A stretch of 30,672 nt of DNA from IMG/VR virus record IMGVR_UViG_3300046794_000204, positions 1-30,672 of that record, one strand, 5' to 3'. Shown here piece after piece: positions 1 through 7,347 of the stretch. The notes under the pieces are model-generated. The model was not told where the DNA came from. It made no database searches and saw nothing but the letters and a program-made list of their open reading frames with translations. Positions within the stretch are counted from its first letter, which is position 1. Each line of letters opens with the position of its first letter. This DNA is from a virus. The position numbers and the translations under genes were made by a program.

Positions 1-2
1 CC

Positions 3-131
3 GTCCCCAGCAGCCTGTCGAACCTGGAGCGTCCCCGCCACATCGAGAAACTTTATCATGACATCAGCGCTGCAGTTTCTCGAAAGAATACTGCCACAAG
101 AAGGTTACAAATGCGCGACGGTGTTCAATGA
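3..131 (+). CDS. C-terminal end of an upstream gene (partial)
   Basis: An open frame enters from the left edge and stops with TGA at 129-131, overlapping the start of the primase gene by about 74 nt. Before the primase start, 15 of its 18 codons (3-56) end in G or C, which is the usual pattern of coding DNA in this genome. The visible residues are polar and charged, with Arg, Lys and Glu, and match no family I recognise. A second open frame ends with TGA at 59-61 and would give a tidy ATGA overlap with the primase start. That frame has poor third-position composition, so it is the weaker reading. Neither can be settled without the sequence to the left. Confidence 0.3.
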   Translation, partial: VPSSLSNLERPRHIEKLYHDISAAVSRKNTATRRLQMRDGVQ

Positions 132-2964
132 AGAAGTTCAGTACAACAAATTCTTTCCAACCGTCTCCGCGCTGGCAGACTTTGTTACCCAGCAAGATGC
201 TCTCGGTCGGACCGTCTACCATGCCTGCGCCGTCTACCGGGTTCCGCAATCTGATCCTAAGGGCACACCTCGCAACCAGCGAACTCTTGGCCGGACGAAA
301 TCCAACGCGCTCGGGAGTTCCGCTTTCTGGCTTGACGTCGATTGCGGAGAGAAAAAGCCGTATCCAACTGCCGCTGATGCAGCGCTCGCAGTACAAGCTT
401 TCGTTCACAGCGCAGGACTTCCTCGACCTATTTACGTGGGGTCAGGCCAAGGTCTTCATATCTATTGGCCCCTGGTCGAGATGGTGGACCGTGCGACGTG
501 GGAACGATACGCGGAGGGACTCAAACGTCTGTGTCGTGTGCAAGGTCTGGAAGCTGGGCCGGAGCGAACTGCGGACATATCGAGTATTCTTAGAACTCCC
601 GGAACCCACCACCGAAAAGGTCTAGAGCCAAAGTTAGTCCGCGCCGGCGAGCTCGTCGGGCCGTACGACATCGAGGATTTCAAGTGTTTTTTGGAAGGGG
701 AAGCTAATGAGCATGTTCATGCCGTGTTGCCCAGTGTGCCACGAAATGCACGACGCGCTGATACCGTGCCGTCCGTCATCTCAGCCGCAGCCAACATCTA
801 CGCCGACGAGCCCAATTACACCGAACCTGTCGTCAGAGGTTGTGGACAAGTTGCACGCTTGCCTCTCACTGGCGGACGGCTTGCAGAACCGGATTGGTAC
901 GCTGCGCTCGGTGTGCTTGCAGCTTGTACAGATGGCGACCGATACGCACACCACTGGTCCAGTGGATACGCTGGATACACCGCAGGCGAGACGCAGGCGC
1001 GGCTTGATCGAAGCCGGGAATTTGGACCTACCACCTGCGCCAAGTTCGAATCAGTCAACCCCGGCGGGTGCGAAGGTTGTCCGTTTAAAGGACGAATTAC
1101 TAGCCCCATTCAGCTGGGAAGAGTTCGTCCACAATCTGGCACTGCAGGGCTTCAAGCCGACCCAGGAAGGATATCAACGCTACCTGAACCTGACCAAGGC
1201 AGCGCAGCAGATGATGAAAGAGCCAGGCTCCCGAAAGGCTACGAGTGGGACGGCAAAGCGCTCGTCGTCAGGACGGAAAAGAACAACGTCCCGGGCGTCG
1301 AAGTAATATCGACCTACCCGATCTACCTCGACGCGGTACAGACCGGAGAAGTGGCCGGTGGTTACAGTCTCTCGATGAAGCTGGAGCTGCCGCACGAACC
1401 AATACAGTCGATCATCATGTCGGCGAAGACCTTCTTCTCGGCATCGGGGCTGAGTGAGATCGCCGGCCAGGGTGTCATGGTGCACTCGCCGGACCTGTTC
1501 AAGAAGTTCGTGCGCGACTCGGTCGACATGTGGAACGGAGCAAATAAATTGGAGCGCAGGTACGACCAGTTCGGATGGAAGGATGAGGACAAAAACTTTC
1601 TCTATGGAACCTCTCTGTACATGGCAGATTCAGTCCGACAAGTCATCGGGTCGGATGAAGTACAAGCTCGAAGCCAGTATCTCGGACCACGAAGGAATGG
1701 ATCAATTGGAGGCTGGGCTGGCGCGGCTAATAAGCTCTTTGCCGTCGGACACGAGGTCCAGGCTTTTGCTCTCCTTAGCAGTTTCGCTGCCCCCCTCATG
1801 CGTTTCCATTCTTCCGGAGAAGGGGGGGCTATCGTCAGCCTTGTCAGCGATAAAAGCGGTACAGGAAAGACCACCGCACTTGAAGCTGCTGCTTCAGTCT
1901 GGGGAAGACTGAAGGGCACCCAGATCATCGACGACGACACCGCCGTCGCCAAGGGGCTGAAGCTCGGCGTGTTCGGCAACATCGCCTGCACCTACGACGA
2001 ACTCTACAACCGTGACCCAGAGTCAATCAGGCGCTTCGTGCTGATGTTCACCAACGGAAGGGACAAGGACCGTGGAACAGCTGACGGTACGCTTCGACAC
2101 GTTCGAGCTGAGTGGCAGACCATTCTGCTTTTGGCGTCTAATAACTCAATTGTCGATATTCTATCTTCTATGGATGGCACGGATGCCCCAGCCTATCGTG
2201 TGCTGGAGTTTATCATGGATACTCCGGCATCCATGGATAAAAGACGCGGTGACGTCCTCAAACAACAGCTTGACGCTAACAGTGGCTATGCCGCAGACCT
2301 GTATCTGCGTAACCTCGTCCAGCCGCAAACCCTGAACTACATCAAGGAGGCGCTCCCCAAATGGACAGACAACGTGTGGCAGCGGACGGGACTGGACAAG
2401 GAGCATCGGTTCTGGGTGCGGACGATCGCGAGCGTCATGGCAGCTGGCGTCATTGTGAAGCATGCTGGACTGCTGGACTTTTCGGTCGACCGGATCACTG
2501 GATGGGCGATCGAGCAGGTGCAGAGCAAGCGGACGCTGCACTCCGAGCTGAGTGGGCACCGCAACCCGATCTCGATGTTGGTAAGCTTCCTGGATCAACA
2601 CTTGCTGGATACAATTGTCGTCCCGAAGGCGTTCAAGCCGGGGCCGAATCAGTCGTCGCACGTCCTGCTGGAGCCGCGACGAAGCCTCCTGATCCGACAC
2701 GAACTGACTGACCATCGGATCTACATCGACGAGCAGACACTGAAGAAGTGGCTGGTCAAGGTTGGCGTCAACACCGAAGGGTTCTACCGCGATCTCAAGG
2801 ACAAGGGCATCCTCGGCACCACGCGGCGGATCACGCTGGGTGCTGGCACGCCGCACTCCACTGGCCAGGTGACCGCGCTCGAGATCATTGCCAACCACCC
2901 GCTGATGTCGGGGCACCTGGCATCGGTGGAAACGATCGTGTCACCAGTTGTAAAGAGAGCGTAG
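58..2964 (+). CDS. Primase-polymerase / DUF927-type helicase fusion
   Basis: This is probably the phage replication protein, making primers and unwinding DNA at the fork. The N-terminal part (about 1-210) looks like an archaeo-eukaryotic primase/PrimPol fold: it has D93 and D95 in a FWLDVD motif and a GSGQGLHIYW motif at 128-137. A middle segment (about 275-355) resembles a PriCT/zinc region with C327, C338 and C341. A linker of roughly 40 residues follows. The C-terminal half is a DUF927/SF3-like ATPase with Walker A SDKSGTGKTT (597-606), a Walker B-like TYDELY (645-650) and a sensor-like LLASNNS (691-697). The ATG at 58 fits the usual start of this family, although the frame stays open to the left edge. 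Third-position GC is about half in the N-terminal codons 61-213, 39/50 in codons 2341-2490, and only 9/33 in the linker codons 1117-1215, where another ORF overlaps. Confidence 0.88.
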   Translation: MTSALQFLERILPQEGYKCATVFNEEVQYNKFFPTVSALADFVTQQDALGRTVYHACAVYRVPQSDPKGTPRNQRTLGRTKSNALGSSAFWLDVDCGEKKPYPTAADAALAVQAFVHSAGLPRPIYVGSGQGLHIYWPLVEMVDRATWERYAEGLKRLCRVQGLEAGPERTADISSILRTPGTHHRKGLEPKLVRAGELVGPYDIEDFKCFLEGEANEHVHAVLPSVPRNARRADTVPSVISAAANIYADEPNYTEPVVRGCGQVARLPLTGGRLAEPDWYAALGVLAACTDGDRYAHHWSSGYAGYTAGETQARLDRSREFGPTTCAKFESVNPGGCEGCPFKGRITSPIQLGRVRPQSGTAGLQADPGRISTLPEPDQGSAADDERARLPKGYEWDGKALVVRTEKNNVPGVEVISTYPIYLDAVQTGEVAGGYSLSMKLELPHEPIQSIIMSAKTFFSASGLSEIAGQGVMVHSPDLFKKFVRDSVDMWNGANKLERRYDQFGWKDEDKNFLYGTSLYMADSVRQVIGSDEVQARSQYLGPRRNGSIGGWAGAANKLFAVGHEVQAFALLSSFAAPLMRFHSSGEGGAIVSLVSDKSGTGKTTALEAAASVWGRLKGTQIIDDDTAVAKGLKLGVFGNIACTYDELYNRDPESIRRFVLMFTNGRDKDRGTADGTLRHVRAEWQTILLLASNNSIVDILSSMDGTDAPAYRVLEFIMDTPASMDKRRGDVLKQQLDANSGYAADLYLRNLVQPQTLNYIKEALPKWTDNVWQRTGLDKEHRFWVRTIASVMAAGVIVKHAGLLDFSVDRITGWAIEQVQSKRTLHSELSGHRNPISMLVSFLDQHLLDTIVVPKAFKPGPNQSSHVLLEPRRSLLIRHELTDHRIYIDEQTLKKWLVKVGVNTEGFYRDLKDKGILGTTRRITLGAGTPHSTGQVTALEIIANHPLMSGHLASVETIVSPVVKRA
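707..1306 (+). CDS. Candidate overprinted gene inside the primase gene
   Basis: This 199-codon ORF lies entirely inside the primase gene in another frame. It starts at ATG 707, six bases after GGAAGGGG (693-700), a good ribosome binding site. The product has a cysteine/histidine-rich start (CCPVCHEMH at residues 7-15, then C21), a helical middle, and a Ser/Arg/Lys-rich basic tail, which would fit nucleic-acid binding. Position-specific GC supports translation. Over primase codons 1117-1215 the primase frame reads 25/33, 21/33 and 9/33 GC at positions 1, 2 and 3. Re-phased to this ORF, the values are 64%, 27% and 76%, typical of a real high-GC gene. In the first 60 codons, third-position GC is 43/60 here against 31/60 in the primase frame. 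I recognise no family. It could still be a chance frame over a fast-evolving linker. Confidence 0.5.
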   Translation: MSMFMPCCPVCHEMHDALIPCRPSSQPQPTSTPTSPITPNLSSEVVDKLHACLSLADGLQNRIGTLRSVCLQLVQMATDTHTTGPVDTLDTPQARRRRGLIEAGNLDLPPAPSSNQSTPAGAKVVRLKDELLAPFSWEEFVHNLALQGFKPTQEGYQRYLNLTKAAQQMMKEPGSRKATSGTAKRSSSGRKRTTSRASK

Positions 2965-3006
2965 CCCGGAGTTTCAAACAGTCCGCCACATGAACGGAGA
3001 ACGAAA

Positions 3007-3177
3007 ATGGGACGCAGAAAGGGCGGGAAGCGAGGAGCGCACCCGAGCTATAGCGTCATGATGACATCGAAGCCGAAGCACAAGGGCCCAGGGCGTAACG
3101 GTAAGGGTGGCGGGAAGAGTTTCGCAAAGGCCGGACCAAAGCCCGTCGGGCTTGGCAAAAGAGCTCGATATTATTGA
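3007..3177 (+). CDS. Small, very basic 56-residue protein
   Basis: This short gene begins at ATG 3007 behind GGAG (2996-2999), 42 nt after the primase stop. The product is extremely rich in Lys, Arg and Gly (GRRKGGKRG near the start, GKGGGKSFAKAG later), with no hydrophobic core or signal peptide. Such composition suggests binding to nucleic acid or condensation of DNA, but no family is recognisable. Its leader (GGAGAACGAAAATG) resembles those of the genes at 3472 and 3725, which supports translation. An alternative 23-codon frame starts at 2991 but lacks a ribosome binding site. Confidence 0.6.
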   Translation: MGRRKGGKRGAHPSYSVMMTSKPKHKGPGRNGKGGGKSFAKAGPKPVGLGKRARYY

Positions 3178-3214
3178 CCGGAGTGGCCGGCAATCCGAAA
3201 CACAGGAGAGAATG

Positions 3215-3445
3215 ATGACTGAAGAAATCGGCTGGGTGATTGAGGCGGGTTGGACCTCTACCGCCAAGCCAAAGTACTGGTGCGGCATAGAAGGTAGCGG
3301 CGACGGACTTCTGCATGAATGGCGCAACGACTCCTACCGAGCCATTCGTTTTTCCCGCAAGAAAGACGCGGAAAAGATTGCGCGCCAATTAATCGACCCG
3401 CAAGCCTGGCGCGCGGCCGAACATGCTTGGGCTGTCTCAACTTAG
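3215..3445 (+). CDS. Small conserved-looking phage protein, 76 residues
   Basis: The start at 3215 is six bases after AGGAG (3204-3208). An ATG at 3212 is also possible, but its spacing is tight. The frame stays open further upstream, to 3107, only because it runs over the preceding small gene. The protein opens with a WVIEAGW segment, has a YWCGIEG stretch, and ends with an R-A-I-R-F-S-R-K-K-D-A type helix that describes itself as AIRFSRKKDAEKIARQL. This resembles a group of small phage proteins of unknown function that end in a short basic helix, but I cannot name a family. It has no membrane segment or signal peptide. It sits in a run of small genes behind the replication gene and is probably co-transcribed with it. 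Confidence 0.7.
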   Translation: MTEEIGWVIEAGWTSTAKPKYWCGIEGSGDGLLHEWRNDSYRAIRFSRKKDAEKIARQLIDPQAWRAAEHAWAVST

Positions 3446-3471
3446 TCCAGACTGGCAAGGAGAGCGAAACA

Positions 3472-3714
3472 ATGGATAAGCGCGAAGTCAGAATTTCACA
3501 AAGCGGGTTTGCGCGTATGCAGGAAACCCTGCTCCGGTCGGAGTGTGAGGGTTACGGCCCTGATGCCTGCGCGGCCCACGCGCTGCATAGCGTTGGGCTA
3601 GGTGCCAAGCCGGGAGTTGAAACCGTGCTGATTGTGGACCCCACCCTTGACGGACCAATCTACCCGTTCATGGAATGGCCCGCCGAACTCCGGGCTAAGT
3701 CCGGTCATCAGTAG
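3472..3714 (+). CDS. Hypothetical small protein, 80 residues
   Basis: The ATG at 3472 follows AAGGAGAG (3458-3465) with a six-base gap, so I prefer it to the longer upstream frame that begins inside the previous gene. The protein is acidic to neutral, with two cysteines close together (C24 and C32), a helical N-terminal half, and a proline-rich C-terminal half around PTLDGPIYPFMEWP. No catalytic motif, membrane segment or known domain is apparent. It belongs to the early-side cluster of small + strand genes after the primase. The leader GGAGAGCGAAACAATG is nearly repeated before the next gene at 3725. Confidence 0.7.
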   Translation: MDKREVRISQSGFARMQETLLRSECEGYGPDACAAHALHSVGLGAKPGVETVLIVDPTLDGPIYPFMEWPAELRAKSGHQ

Positions 3715-3724
3715 AGAGCGAAAC

Positions 3725-3985
3725 ATGAAACGAGAGCAGATTATCAAGGAGCTTGACGGGGTTGGCGATTGGACCTCCGACAAATGCTGGGAGCAGCATC
3801 CCATTGCAGCCGAAGCTCAGCGCGCTATCAAGACGCTAGAGGCCAATCACGAATGGTATTCGAAACCCCCGCGATCAAGCGGGCGTAAGGAGGGCCACAT
3901 GGCCAAGAAAACAAAGCCACCCCCGTTCGCAAAGAAGGGTGATAAAAAGCCCGACGACAAGAAGATGCCGAAGAAAAAGAAATGA
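3725..3985 (+). CDS. Small protein with lysine-rich tail
   Basis: The 86-residue product starts at ATG 3725 behind GAGAGCGAAAC, a leader shared with the gene at 3472. The first 58 residues form a mixed helical region (MKREQIIKELDGVGDW). The last 28 residues are almost entirely Lys, Pro and Asp and end in PKKKK. A strong internal ribosome binding site (AAGGAGG) precedes an in-frame ATG at 3899, so the tail may also be made alone. The stop at 3983-3985 directly abuts the stop of the opposing gene at 3986. Function is unknown; the basic tail suggests nucleic-acid binding. Confidence 0.65.
   Translation: MKREQIIKELDGVGDWTSDKCWEQHPIAAEAQRAIKTLEANHEWYSKPPRSSGRKEGHMAKKTKPPPFAKKGDKKPDDKKMPKKKK
3899..3985 (+). 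CDS. Possible nested in-frame 28-residue basic peptide
   Basis: An ATG at 3899 in the same frame as the gene from 3725 follows AAGGAGG (3887-3893) by five bases. This is the best ribosome binding site in the + strand small-gene cluster. The peptide begins MAKKTKPPPFAKKGDKK and is nearly half lysine, like other tiny phage proteins with MAKK-type starts. It may be an independently translated product, or the site may be chance in a purine-rich stretch. Confidence 0.35.
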   Translation: MAKKTKPPPFAKKGDKKPDDKKMPKKKK

Positions 3986-4378
3986 TCAGGCGTTAATAAC
4001 TTTAAGGTTCGCATCCTCGCGATCCATGCGCTGAAGAAGCTGCGCCAGGGTATCCGTCGTACGCTTCTTCAGCCTTGAATCGTCCACCCGAAGCTGGGTA
4101 GTCAGCGTCAAGCGCACAGCGTCCATCATGATGGCGTCAACCTTGGGATCGCCGGTCCAGTCTTCATCCAGCACTTCTGATAGTCGAGTCAGCGCCTTGT
4201 TGGTGATGTTGTCCAGCACCGCTGAATTGTCCAGCACCGCCTCACGCCCCTTCGGCTCAATGATTTCCGCCGCAGTGTAGATGGCAACACCAGGCAGGCG
4301 CAGATCATCGAGCGCCCCGATCGAGGGGACGTTCTGCCGATGTCGCTTGCGCAGGTACTCTGGCATCTCGCCGAACAT
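3986..4378 (-). CDS. Hypothetical protein at the end of the late operon, 130 residues
   Basis: This is the last gene of the leftward late operon. The ATG at 4378 shares one base with the TGA of the ejection-type gene before it, and GGAGG lies nine bases upstream. A GTG at 4381 is an alternative start. The product is mainly helical and charged: a basic N-terminal part (EYLRKRHRQNVP), an acidic centre, and a C-terminal segment with basic helices (RLKKRTTDTLAQLLQRMD). No membrane segment, signal peptide or known domain is seen. Position next to the ejection-type genes suggests a small virion or assembly protein, but this is inference. Its stop abuts the stop of the converging gene. Confidence 0.7.
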   Translation of the reverse strand: MFGEMPEYLRKRHRQNVPSIGALDDLRLPGVAIYTAAEIIEPKGREAVLDNSAVLDNITNKALTRLSEVLDEDWTGDPKVDAIMMDAVRLTLTTQLRVDDSRLKKRTTDTLAQLLQRMDREDANLKVINA

Positions 4379-7347
4379 CACTGCGGCCCTCCGTACTGCC
4401 GCTCCTGTTTTTTATCAGCCCGGACCTTGGACTTCCAGTCCCGCTGGCCGATCCCCTTCTTCATCTTATCGTAGCCCTCAGGGTCCTGCAGCTGCGCTGG
4501 CGCCGGGCGCAGCCCCAACAACGCTTCGCCCGTGGTAATGTTCGACCCGATCTTCTGCCCTTTAGCCATCTGCTTCAGCGAGATTGGGCCCAACGATCGG
4601 TAGACGTATTCGAAATACTGACGCAGCTGGTCGGGCGTTGGTGCGTTCTCGTCGCGGATGGGCTTATCGCGCCAGTCCTTGTTCACCAAGGTCTCTCCGA
4701 TCATACGCGGCAGGGTGGCCATCTTGTTCTTGGCCTCCTGCACCGGGTGGTAGTACCAACCGAACACATCCTTCATGTAGCCGGGCATCATCGCCCGCTC
4801 CTTGACTTCACCCTTGCCGCCGACACCGGGCGCCGTGCCACCAGTCAACCCGCCACGCATCAGGTCGTTGATGCTCTCCGGGTCCTTCCCGGTCTTGATC
4901 TTCTGGTAGACTGCGTTCAGCGTGGCGTAGACGATCGGCAGCGCAATCACGTAAGCTGACTTCGGGTTGTAGTGTTGTGACTTCGGCGACAGGCTGGACG
5001 GGTGGCGCGCGAGCGCCGCGGCGCCACCGCCGATCTCCTGGATGGTGCCAAACGTCCACGAGTAGGAGCGCAGCGAAATCTGCAGCGCTTGCTTGAGCGT
5101 CTTGTTCCAGAAGATGTTGTCCTGCACGGTCTCGCCGAACCGGTTGTCGATCGAGTCCCAGATCTTGCGCGCCGCCTTGAGCTGCTCCGGCTTGGTGGCC
5201 GCCGGGTTGGCTTCCATCCACGACGCCATGTTGTCGTAGAACGCCCCGTTCTTCAGCTTGGGGATGGTGTATTCAAACAACGGTTTTGCAAAGGTCTGCA
5301 GGATGCGGCCGACCTGGCGAAAGGGGTAGATGGCCGCGGTCTTCAACGGCGCCTGGGTGAACTCTTTGCCCAGCGCCTTCGCCTCCATCAGCGCGGTGCC
5401 GTGCTTGAAGCTGTCCCAATAGGAGCCTCCGGCCGAGTACTCGTACTCCGGCGCGTGCTTCATCCCCTTGGCGCGGCCACCTGCTTCGGTAAGGAGATCC
5501 GTGATCTCGCGCATCAACGGCGTGCCCCGCGTCTTGCCGAGATACACATGCTCAACCGCGCGACCGCGCAGCACGTTGGTGACAGGCTTGGCTGGCGTCA
5601 GCACCAGCGACTTCACCGCGCTGACCGGCTTGCCGGCCGCTAGCTCTCCGATCGCCTTGGCCACGCCGTTGACCAGCGCCTCCTGCGCCATGGTCGACAT
5701 GTGGAAGCCGGAGATGCCGAGCTCGAGCGCAGTCACTGAGTTGGTTGCTTTGCGCGCTGCGTCGTAAACAGCCCCCAGATCCTCTGACCAGCCATGGATG
5801 CCACGATCGACAAAGTTGTTGTAGACCCGGGCCCAGTCCGCTGGTGCATAGACAGGTCCGCCGGCTTTGCGGGTATTGACCTCGACCCAGCCAAGTGGCT
5901 GCTCGCCGGGGGTGTAGTGTTTGAGGGTGCCTTCCTTCAGGCCCTTGTCCAGCACCTGCTTGGTAGCGATGAAGCGATCCATCGACTGGACGTAGCGCAT
6001 GGTGACTTCGAGCGGGTTGAGGCTGACCGGCTCGAGCCCGCGCGCGAGGCCTTCGGCCACCGTCGGCACGGAACGTTCCTTGAGGAAGCGGCCGGTACCT
6101 TCCTTGGCCGGACCCGTGAACGCCTGCGCCGCAGCTTCCGGGTCCTTCCACAGATGGGTGTAATAGTCCTGGACGAACTGGGCCTTCTCGGCTGAGTCGA
6201 GGGCTTCGATCTTGGAGCGGCGCAAGTCCATCGACTGCTTGACGGCGTCGGCCACCGGCATCAGATCCTCGCGCAGCGGCGCGGCACCTTCCTTGGATCG
6301 GGTCTCGATGTAGTCGATCAGCCCCAACTTCTCAGTATCGGAGAGCGCCGCCACCTTGCGGCTCTCGGCGTCGAGCGCGGCGCGCGTGGTCTCGGTGTCG
6401 CGGGCAGCCTTGCCGCCAGCCTGTCGGATGTCGGCCGCGGCGGATCGCGCCGTCGGCGATACTTCGTCGGGGTTGAGGATGTTCTGGACGACGCGCGCGG
6501 CCTTGCGGGCCCCGGTCAGCTGCTGCGGGCTGGGCTCGGGATGAGCGAGAGGGTCAGGACCACTTACTGATTCGGGGGGCTTAGTAAGTCCTGCGAACTC
6601 ATCGGCAGAAGCTTCCCGCGACAACTTACCAACGGTCTCTACATCAGGGATCGAGTACGGCTCCCCTGGCGTCATTTTCTTGTTGGACAGCACTTTGCCC
6701 GTGCGCGTGTCGAGCGCTTCCTTCGGGAAGGCACTCTCTTTGGCCGCAAAGACGTGGCCACCGGGGCCGCTGTACTGCTTCGCCAGCTCAAGATCCGTTG
6801 TCCAGTAATCCGACACCGGCTTGTCACCAGCCTTGGAATGCACTCCCTGATACCACAACGTCTCAGGTGCGCCTTCCGGTGGTGCCAACGGATCAGCAAC
6901 CACAGGCTCCACGCGCGGCGGCGCCACGGCATCTGTCGGGTGCGCGCGCACGCCGCCCACCGTTTTACGCAGCGGCATGGTGGCCAGTGCAGCCTCAGTG
7001 GCTGGCTCCACGCTCTCCTTGGGCGCACCGCTGCCCATGATAGCGACGTCCTGATGGCTGCCTTCGATCGCGCGCTGCGGCAGGCCCAACAGCGACGTCA
7101 GCATGCGCCCGACACTGGCGCCCACGCCGCCGATGATTGGCTCCGGGTCGATCTTCTCGTGGACCTTTTGGAGGAAGGTAGGCTCAGAACTGCCCGCTGG
7201 TGCGGTTTGCGGGGCGATGGCTGCCTGGATAGGTGCCTGCGACACCGGCTTCCACGGGTCCTGTTGCGCGGTCTCCTCGACCACAGCCCAGCGATCCTCG
7301 AACTGAGGGGCGGCCGGCTCCTGGCTGACAACCTCCCATCCGGCCAT
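4378..7347 (-). CDS. Large internal virion / ejection-type protein with an ART-like segment
   Basis: At 989 residues this is one of the largest late proteins. It is the third of three consecutive ejection-type genes, the place where short-tailed phages encode proteins injected with the DNA. Residues 1-160 are Pro/Gln/Ala-rich and weakly structured. Residues 163-215 carry LWYQGVHSKAG and YWTTDLELAKQYSGPGGHVF, which resemble the ADP-ribosyltransferase-like fold of phage polyvalent proteins. The large remainder is helical, with long charged stretches (about 290-430) and a hydrophobic segment near AYVIALPIVYATLNAVY. The C-terminal end is basic. The start overlaps the previous stop by one base (TGATG). 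The ART assignment rests on a short pattern and catalytic residues are not certain. Confidence 0.75.
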   Translation of the reverse strand: MAGWEVVSQEPAAPQFEDRWAVVEETAQQDPWKPVSQAPIQAAIAPQTAPAGSSEPTFLQKVHEKIDPEPIIGGVGASVGRMLTSLLGLPQRAIEGSHQDVAIMGSGAPKESVEPATEAALATMPLRKTVGGVRAHPTDAVAPPRVEPVVADPLAPPEGAPETLWYQGVHSKAGDKPVSDYWTTDLELAKQYSGPGGHVFAAKESAFPKEALDTRTGKVLSNKKMTPGEPYSIPDVETVGKLSREASADEFAGLTKPPESVSGPDPLAHPEPSPQQLTGARKAARVVQNILNPDEVSPTARSAAADIRQAGGKAARDTETTRAALDAESRKVAALSDTEKLGLIDYIETRSKEGAAPLREDLMPVADAVKQSMDLRRSKIEALDSAEKAQFVQDYYTHLWKDPEAAAQAFTGPAKEGTGRFLKERSVPTVAEGLARGLEPVSLNPLEVTMRYVQSMDRFIATKQVLDKGLKEGTLKHYTPGEQPLGWVEVNTRKAGGPVYAPADWARVYNNFVDRGIHGWSEDLGAVYDAARKATNSVTALELGISGFHMSTMAQEALVNGVAKAIGELAAGKPVSAVKSLVLTPAKPVTNVLRGRAVEHVYLGKTRGTPLMREITDLLTEAGGRAKGMKHAPEYEYSAGGSYWDSFKHGTALMEAKALGKEFTQAPLKTAAIYPFRQVGRILQTFAKPLFEYTIPKLKNGAFYDNMASWMEANPAATKPEQLKAARKIWDSIDNRFGETVQDNIFWNKTLKQALQISLRSYSWTFGTIQEIGGGAAALARHPSSLSPKSQHYNPKSAYVIALPIVYATLNAVYQKIKTGKDPESINDLMRGGLTGGTAPGVGGKGEVKERAMMPGYMKDVFGWYYHPVQEAKNKMATLPRMIGETLVNKDWRDKPIRDENAPTPDQLRQYFEYVYRSLGPISLKQMAKGQKIGSNITTGEALLGLRPAPAQLQDPEGYDKMKKGIGQRDWKSKVRADKKQERQYGGPQ

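Noticed and set aside
128-625. 165-codon frame overlapping the primase N-terminal domain
   Set aside because: Same frame phase as the 707 candidate, but lies over conserved primase motifs and reads as unstructured Ser/Pro/Arg sequence with no good ribosome binding site.
2161-2916. 251-codon - strand frame inside the primase gene
   Set aside because: Antisense to a helicase region with normal third-position GC (39/50), so nothing indicates a second coding frame.
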